64,000 nt of DNA, taken from NCBI GenBank assembly GCA_934270565.1, contig CAKQPR010000005.1, forward strand, positions 1-64,000, given 5' to 3'. Of this stretch, positions 59,393 to 64,000 are shown one piece after another. A program made the position numbers and the translations under genes. The notes under the pieces are model-generated. The model was not told the DNA's origin, did no database searches, and was given only the letters and a program-made list of their open reading frames with translations. Positions within the stretch are counted from its first letter, which is position 1; every line of letters starts with the position of its first letter. The stretch is from an uncultured Clostridia bacterium (GTDB taxonomy: Bacteria; Bacillota; Clostridia; Christensenellales; Pumilibacteraceae).

Positions 59393-62300
59393 TTGAAATT
59401 CAAAAGGATAGAATTATACGGGTTCAAATCGTTCGCGGACAAGCACGAAATCCCGTTCGGAGACGGCATTACCGCGATAGTCGGACCTAACGGTTGCGGA
59501 AAAAGCAACGTTGCGGATGCGATTCGCTGGGTTCTCGGCGAGCAGTCGGCAAAACTTCTGCGCGGAAGTTCGATGCAGGACGTCATATTCAACGGAACGG
59601 AAAAACGCAAATCGATGTCGTATTGCGAGGTTTCGCTTGTTTTCGACAACCGCGAAAAACTTTTTCCCTCGCTTGAGTACGACGAGGTAGTCGTTTCGCG
59701 TAAGCTTTATCGGAGCGGCGAAAGCGAATACCTTCTCAACCGCGTTCCGTGCCGGCTTAAAGATATAGTCGAAATCCTTCGCGACGGAAACATGGGCAGA
59801 GAGGGATATTCGATTATCGGACAGGGCAGAATCGACGAACTTCTGTCCGCCAAGCCCGAGGATCGCCGCCAGATTTTCGAGGAAGCCGCGGGAATTTCCA
59901 AGTTCAAAGCGAGAAAAGTGGACGCCGAAAGAAAACTCGGCAGAACGCGCGAAAACCTTACCCGAATAATAGATATTCTCGACGAAAAGAACAAACAGCT
60001 CGAGCCGCTGAGACGTCAGGCGGAAACCGCAAAAAAATGGCTTGAAATGCGCGACAGTCTTCGTCACCACGAAATAAATACCTACATTCATCAGTACGAC
60101 ACCGCTGCGGAAGCAAAAGCGGTGATAAATACTCGGCTTAACGGAATAACCGAAGGAATCGAGCTGAAACAACAGGCTTACGACGGGGCGGTTGCTTCGT
60201 ATAACGAGTCGATGTACGAGCTCAATTCCATAGACAAAAAGATCAATGCGCTTCGCGAGGAACTTCTGTCGCTTACCGTCGGAATGGAAAAAGAAGCGGG
60301 CGATATGAACGTTCTCAAAGAACGTCTTTCGGCGCATTTTGAGCGCATAAAGCGCCTGCGCGACGAAAACGACGAACTTGCAGCACAGTCCGATTCGGCA
60401 AAGAAGAAAGCCGAGGAATTGAAAGTTGACCGCGCCGCAAAAGTCGAAGAGCTTGCCGCGGCACGCGCGCTCGTGGACGAATTCAGACAAAAATATCAGG
60501 CGGTAGTCGAGAAGATTTCGAAGGGCGAAACCGACGCCGAAACGAACAAGCGCACGCTTCTCGAGGCAATGGACAAGCTTGCCGATATCAAGGCGAATAT
60601 GTCTCGGCTTGTGGCGGAAAGAAACGCGTTGTCCGTATCGATCGAGGAGTCGGGCAGAAGGCTCGAAAGCCTTTCCGTTCAGCTCGAAAAGGATAAAACC
60701 GAACTCGAAACGACGATTGCGACGCTCGTCGAAAACGCCGGAAGAAAAACCGCGCTCGGCGAGAAGTTGCAGGCACTGTACCTGCGCAACAACGAGCTTA
60801 ACGCGCTCGCTTCCGATACCACCGACAAAATCGACAAACTCAACGAAAAGTATTACACCGCGCAGTCCCGCCGCAAAATGCTCAAGGAGCTTCAGCAGGC
60901 ATACGACGGTTTCGCGTTCAGTATTCGTAACCTGATGAACGACGCGCGCAAAAACCCCGAGCTTAATTCGAAAATCGAGGGTCTTGTGGCTCAGATAGTT
61001 TCGATGGACGCGAAGTTCGAAACGGCTATCGAGACGGCGCTCGGAAGCGCAATGCAGAATATCGTCACCAAGACCGAGGACGACGCGAAATACATAATCG
61101 AGTATCTCAAAAAGATGCGTTACGGTCGCGTAACCTTCCTTCCGATGACTTCGATCAAGCCGCGTTCGATCGACAGCCGCCACCTCGGCGCGCTCAATAT
61201 CAACGGTTGTTACGGCGTGGCTTCCGATCTCGTAAAATATGACGATAAATTCGACGGAATAATCCGCGGTTTGCTCGGCGGAACAGTCATCGTAAGCAAC
61301 CTCGACGTTGCAGTCGCGCTTGCGCGCAGAACGGGGTACGCGTTTAAGATCGTTACGCTCGAGGGCGACGTAATCAATCCTTCGGGATCGATTACCGGCG
61401 GCAGTAAAAAGAACGATATCGCCAACATTTTCAGCCACGAACGCGAGCTTAAAGAACTTGACGAAATCGTCGCGAAACTTTCGGGAGAACTCGAAACGCT
61501 CAATAAGCGCAAGGACAAATGCGCCGAGGAGCTCGAACAGGTTCAGAATGATATAAAGGATATTCAGCAGGAAATTCACCTGACGGACGTCGATATAGCC
61601 GCAAAGTCGGAAACACGAAACAAGCTTCGCACGGACGTAGACGACGAAGAGCGCGAGTTTGCCGAGCTTTCCGCAGATCTCGATCGCGACAAAACGAGGG
61701 TGGAAGAAATAAGCGCCGATATCGACAGCGTGTCCGAACTCGAAGCGCTTATTACGAGTAAGAAACAAAGCGTCACCGAGGACGACGAGACCGTTCGCCA
61801 CGCTTACGACGAACTCAAAGCCGAACGCGACGGTATTCAGGAACGGCTTACCGCCGCCCGCGTGACCGAAACGGAAGCGGACAACGCGGTAAAGAGTATC
61901 GACGCGGAAATCGAAAGGCTTGTTTCCGAAACGGTTGTGTTTGCGGGCAAAATCGACGCGAATGCTGAGGAAATCGGCGACAACGAAGCTCAGATCAAGA
62001 CGATCGAGTCGAGTATGTCCTCCGAAGAGCGTCGCGACCGTATCGAGGACGAGCGCAGAATCAAAGAGGTTCGGGCAAAGCTCGATCATCTCGACGAATA
62101 CAAAACCGAGCTTCAGAACACGGTCGCTACCGTTGACAAGAACAGAATCGACCTTATGAACGAGCTTCAGACTTTACGCGAAAAGAAAGCGCGCGAAGAA
62201 ATGCTGTTGCTTAAAGTCGATACCGATATCGAGCAGATGGAACAGCGTATTGCCGAAGAATATCGGCTCGGGTACAACGAGTGCCTCGAATTCAAGGAAG

Positions 62301-62983
62301 AGGGGTACAACGCAGAAGAGGGTATCAAAGAGGCGGCTCGCCTCAAACGCGCCATGAACGCGCTCGGAAACGTAAACGTGGACGCTATCGAAATGTCCAA
62401 GACCGTTGCCGCGGAATTCGACGAAATGAATGCGCAGAAGGAAGACCTCGAAAAAGCGGAAGCCGACCTTCTCAAGATAATAAAGGAGCTTTCCGACGAA
62501 ATGCTCGCGCGTTTCAGCGGACAGTTCGAGCAGATCAGAACAAACTTCGTCAAGATTTTCAAAGAGCTTTTCAACGGAGGAAACGCCGATCTCGAGCTTC
62601 TCGACAGCGAAAATCCGCTCGAAGCGGGTATCGAAATCAAAGCTCAACCGCCCGAAAAGAAACTTCAGTCGATCTCGCTTCTTTCCGGCGGAGAAAAGGC
62701 GCTTACCGCGATTGCGATACTGTTCGCGATCCTTCGCCTTAAACCCATGCCGTTCTGCCTTCTCGACGAAATCGAGGCGGCTCTCGACGACGCGAACGCG
62801 AACCGCTTTGCCAAATACCTTCGCAGATTCAGCGAAAACACGCAGTTTATCGTCATCACTCACCGTAAGCCGACCATGGAGCTCGCCGACAACCTTTACG
62901 GCGTTACGATGGAAGAAAAGGGCGTTAGCCGTATAGTTTCGGTCAAACTCGAGGACGCCGTAAGCGTTGCCGAAAAAGCGTAA
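59393..62983 (+). CDS. smc: Chromosome segregation protein SMC
   Basis: SMC dimers, with ScpA and ScpB, organise and separate sister chromosomes. The 1196-residue product has the N-terminal ATPase half with Walker A GPNGCGKSN at residues 31-39 and the Q-loop WVLGEQSAKLLRG. Two long coiled-coil arms (about 170-500 and 680-1020) flank the hinge (about 510-670, with GLVAQIVSMDAKFETAIETALGSAMQNIV and the glycine-rich LEGDVINPSGSITGGS). The C-terminal half carries the signature LLSGGEKALTAIAILFAI and Walker B PFCLLDEIEAALDDANANRF. The start is TTG at 59393, six bases after AAGGAG. ftsY follows by nine bases. Confidence 0.96.
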   Translation: MKFKRIELYGFKSFADKHEIPFGDGITAIVGPNGCGKSNVADAIRWVLGEQSAKLLRGSSMQDVIFNGTEKRKSMSYCEVSLVFDNREKLFPSLEYDEVVVSRKLYRSGESEYLLNRVPCRLKDIVEILRDGNMGREGYSIIGQGRIDELLSAKPEDRRQIFEEAAGISKFKARKVDAERKLGRTRENLTRIIDILDEKNKQLEPLRRQAETAKKWLEMRDSLRHHEINTYIHQYDTAAEAKAVINTRLNGITEGIELKQQAYDGAVASYNESMYELNSIDKKINALREELLSLTVGMEKEAGDMNVLKERLSAHFERIKRLRDENDELAAQSDSAKKKAEELKVDRAAKVEELAAARALVDEFRQKYQAVVEKISKGETDAETNKRTLLEAMDKLADIKANMSRLVAERNALSVSIEESGRRLESLSVQLEKDKTELETTIATLVENAGRKTALGEKLQALYLRNNELNALASDTTDKIDKLNEKYYTAQSRRKMLKELQQAYDGFAFSIRNLMNDARKNPELNSKIEGLVAQIVSMDAKFETAIETALGSAMQNIVTKTEDDAKYIIEYLKKMRYGRVTFLPMTSIKPRSIDSRHLGALNINGCYGVASDLVKYDDKFDGIIRGLLGGTVIVSNLDVAVALARRTGYAFKIVTLEGDVINPSGSITGGSKKNDIANIFSHERELKELDEIVAKLSGELETLNKRKDKCAEELEQVQNDIKDIQQEIHLTDVDIAAKSETRNKLRTDVDDEEREFAELSADLDRDKTRVEEISADIDSVSELEALITSKKQSVTEDDETVRHAYDELKAERDGIQERLTAARVTETEADNAVKSIDAEIERLVSETVVFAGKIDANAEEIGDNEAQIKTIESSMSSEERRDRIEDERRIKEVRAKLDHLDEYKTELQNTVATVDKNRIDLMNELQTLREKKAREEMLLLKVDTDIEQMEQRIAEEYRLGYNECLEFKEEGYNAEEGIKEAARLKRAMNALGNVNVDAIEMSKTVAAEFDEMNAQKEDLEKAEADLLKIIKELSDEMLARFSGQFEQIRTNFVKIFKELFNGGNADLELLDSENPLEAGIEIKAQPPEKKLQSISLLSGGEKALTAIAILFAILRLKPMPFCLLDEIEAALDDANANRFAKYLRRFSENTQFIVITHRKPTMELADNLYGVTMEEKGVSRIVSVKLEDAVSVAEKA

Positions 62984-62992
62984 GGAGGAGTT

Positions 62993-63892
62993 ATGGGCTT
63001 TTTCTCGAAGATTAAAGAGGGTCTGAAAAAGACGAAAGAAGTTCTGTCGTATAAACTCAACAAGCTTTTTACCGGCGGAGTGATGAACGACGACTTCTAT
63101 GACGAGCTCGAATATATTTTGCTGTCGTCCGACGTCGGAGCGGCTACGACCGAGCGTATTCTGGAAGAACTTCGCGACGCGGTGGACGAAAAACTTATCC
63201 GAGACAGAGCGAAAGCTAAGGACGAGCTTAAACGGCTTCTTGTCGAAATTCTCACCGAGCCCGAAATTCCCGAATACGAATATCCGCTCGTCATAATGGT
63301 TTCGGGCGTGAACGGAGTCGGAAAAACGACCGCGATGGGAAAGCTTGCCAAGAAATTCAAAAACGAAGGGCATAACGTTTTGCTCGTTGCCGCAGATACT
63401 TTCCGCGCCGCCGCCGCAGATCAGCTCACCGTCTGGTCGGAACGCGCGGGCGTCAGGATCGTAAAACAATCGGAAGGCGCCGATCCGGCTTCGGTCGTGT
63501 TCGACGCGCTCACCAGCGCAAAGGCAAAGAACAACGACGTTATTCTGATCGATACCGCAGGAAGACTTCACAACAAGAAAAATCTTATGGACGAGCTCGG
63601 CAAAATTTCGCGCGTCGTTGTCCGCGAAATGCCGGACGCGTTGTACCTTAATTATATCGTTCTCGACGCCACAACGGGGCAGAACGCGCTTTCGCAGGTG
63701 GACGTGTTCAACGAGGTCGTGGATATCGACGGCATTATTCTCACGAAGCTCGACGGAACGGCTAAAGGCGGCGTTGTCTTTGCGATTACGAACGAGCTCG
63801 AAGTTCCCGTCGTATACGTCGGAGTGGGCGAGGGGATAGACGATCTCGAACCGTTCGATCCCGAATCGTTCGTTGACGAAATTCTTGCGTAA
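62993..63892 (+). CDS. ftsY: Signal recognition particle receptor FtsY
   Basis: The SRP receptor GTPase that delivers ribosome-nascent chains to the translocon. The 299-residue product has a short basic N terminus (MGFFSKIKEGLKKTKEVLSYKLNKLF) instead of the acidic A domain of E. coli. The N domain follows, then the G domain with GVNGVGKTTAMGKLA (G1), DTFRAAAADQL, DTAGRLHNKKNLMDEL (G3), TKLDGTAKGG (G4) and GVGEGIDDLEPFDPESFVDEIL at the end. AAGGAGGAG precedes the ATG. It is co-transcribed with smc, the usual smc-ftsY-ylxM-ffh order. Confidence 0.97.
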   Translation: MGFFSKIKEGLKKTKEVLSYKLNKLFTGGVMNDDFYDELEYILLSSDVGAATTERILEELRDAVDEKLIRDRAKAKDELKRLLVEILTEPEIPEYEYPLVIMVSGVNGVGKTTAMGKLAKKFKNEGHNVLLVAADTFRAAAADQLTVWSERAGVRIVKQSEGADPASVVFDALTSAKAKNNDVILIDTAGRLHNKKNLMDELGKISRVVVREMPDALYLNYIVLDATTGQNALSQVDVFNEVVDIDGIILTKLDGTAKGGVVFAITNELEVPVVYVGVGEGIDDLEPFDPESFVDEILA

Positions 63893-63898
63893 AAACGC

Positions 63899-63927
63899 TT
63901 GACAGAAGCGAATAATTATGTTATTAT
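63899..63927 (+). promoter_or_regulatory. Promoter after ftsY
   Basis: TTGACA, 17 bases, TATTAT. The hairpin at 63930-63964 begins at about the expected start site. Confidence 0.75.
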
Positions 63928-63929
63928 GT

Positions 63930-63964
63930 AGGTGTAAAGTATTTTTGCTTTACACCTTTATTTT
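63930..63964 (+). terminator. Terminator-like hairpin between ftsY and the probable ylxM
   Basis: AGGTGTAAAG, loop of eight, CTTTACACCT, then TTATTTT. It serves as a terminator for ftsY and may attenuate RNA from the promoter just upstream. Confidence 0.75.
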
Positions 63965-63978
63965 CGGAGACGAGCGAA

Positions 63979-64000
63979 TTGCAGAAAGACCTTGAAATCG
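63979..64000 (+). CDS. ylxM: Probable start of YlxM (3' end outside window)
   Basis: Only seven codons are visible. A TTG start (63979) follows GGAG by nine bases and reads M-Q-K-D-L-E-I. This resembles the first residues of YlxM, a small helix-turn-helix protein associated with SRP, which normally lies between ftsY and ffh. The call rests mostly on position after ftsY and is tentative. Confidence 0.45.

Noticed and set aside
59414..62089. A minus-strand open frame of 891 codons antisense to smc, and similar long ones opposite ftsK (19802-21811), relA (10012-11700), rny (25459-27081) and the ABC exporter (55549-57102)
   Set aside because: TTA, CTA and TCA codons are scarce in these genes, so the in-phase antisense frame is rarely interrupted. 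The products are Arg/Phe-rich without domains, and no promoter or ribosome binding site accompanies them.
1..64000. CRISPR arrays, insertion sequences, phage or integrative elements
   Set aside because: No regularly spaced repeats, transposase, integrase or att-like repeat beside the tRNA genes was found; gene content is nearly all housekeeping.

Overview
The window looks like ordinary chromosome from a Gram-positive, Clostridia-type bacterium, probably an anaerobic and uncultured lineage. Four blocks of gene order support this: rpsO-pnp-ylxY-mlpA, ftsK-rimO-pgsA-pncC-recA-rny, rpmF-plsX-rnc-smc-ftsY-(ylxM), and yajC-secD-secF-recJ-relA-hemZ. So do the strong AGGAGG-type ribosome binding sites, the sigma-A-like promoters with an almost invariant 17-base spacer, the many U-rich terminators, and Firmicutes-restricted small proteins (DUF4364, TIGR03905/TSCPD, TIGR04086). 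Base composition is close to half GC and even throughout. I see no phage, insertion sequence, CRISPR array or rRNA.

Layout. 1-2.4 kb: end of an S1-domain protein, an M19 dipeptidase, and three tRNA genes (Val, Cys, Leu) on the minus strand. 2.5-13 kb: a YtxC-like protein, the accessory secretion genes yajC, secD and secF, then recJ, relA and hemZ. 13-18 kb: rpsO, pnp, a YlxY deacetylase-like protein, an M16 protease and an all-alpha dUTPase-like protein. 18-27 kb: ftsK/spoIIIE, rimO, pgsA, pncC, recA and rny. 27-33 kb: the only clearly accessory part, an AraC regulator divergent from an enolase-superfamily dehydratase, a short-chain dehydrogenase and a long RraA-family protein, followed by a sialidase-fold protein with its own promoter. 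33-39 kb: DUF4364 and TSCPD proteins divergent from birA-bioY, then fba (minus), an M29 aminopeptidase and gap. 39-45.9 kb: a small membrane protein divergent from comM-dprA-topA-trmFO. 45.9-57 kb: hslVU, hisS, aspS, an RseC-like protein, comEC and a heterodimeric ABC exporter. 57-64 kb: rpmF, plsX, rnc, smc, ftsY and the first codons of a probable ylxM.

How the genes fit together. Most of the window is housekeeping: translation and RNA turnover (S1, S15, L32, PNPase, RNase Y, RNase III, HisRS, AspRS, TrmFO, RimO), secretion (YajC, SecD, SecF, FtsY), chromosome handling (FtsK, SMC, RecA, RecJ, TopA), natural transformation (ComM, DprA, ComEC) and phospholipid synthesis (PlsX, PgsA). Genes are tightly packed, often with 1-14 base overlaps that suggest translational coupling.

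The most interesting material is regulatory and accessory. (i) A BirA operator, TGTCAAC-N15-GTTGACA, overlaps the -35 box of birA-bioY. (ii) Good promoters run directly into terminator-like hairpins in front of rny and the probable ylxM. (iii) A probable leaderless mRNA encodes a 105-residue membrane protein. (iv) The AraC-controlled dehydratase/SDR/RraA cluster may be a sugar-acid pathway in which an RraA-type lyase replaces the usual last enzyme. (v) A ComEC has a C-terminal domain without the usual metal ligands. I found no strong case for a wholly new defence or mobile system here.
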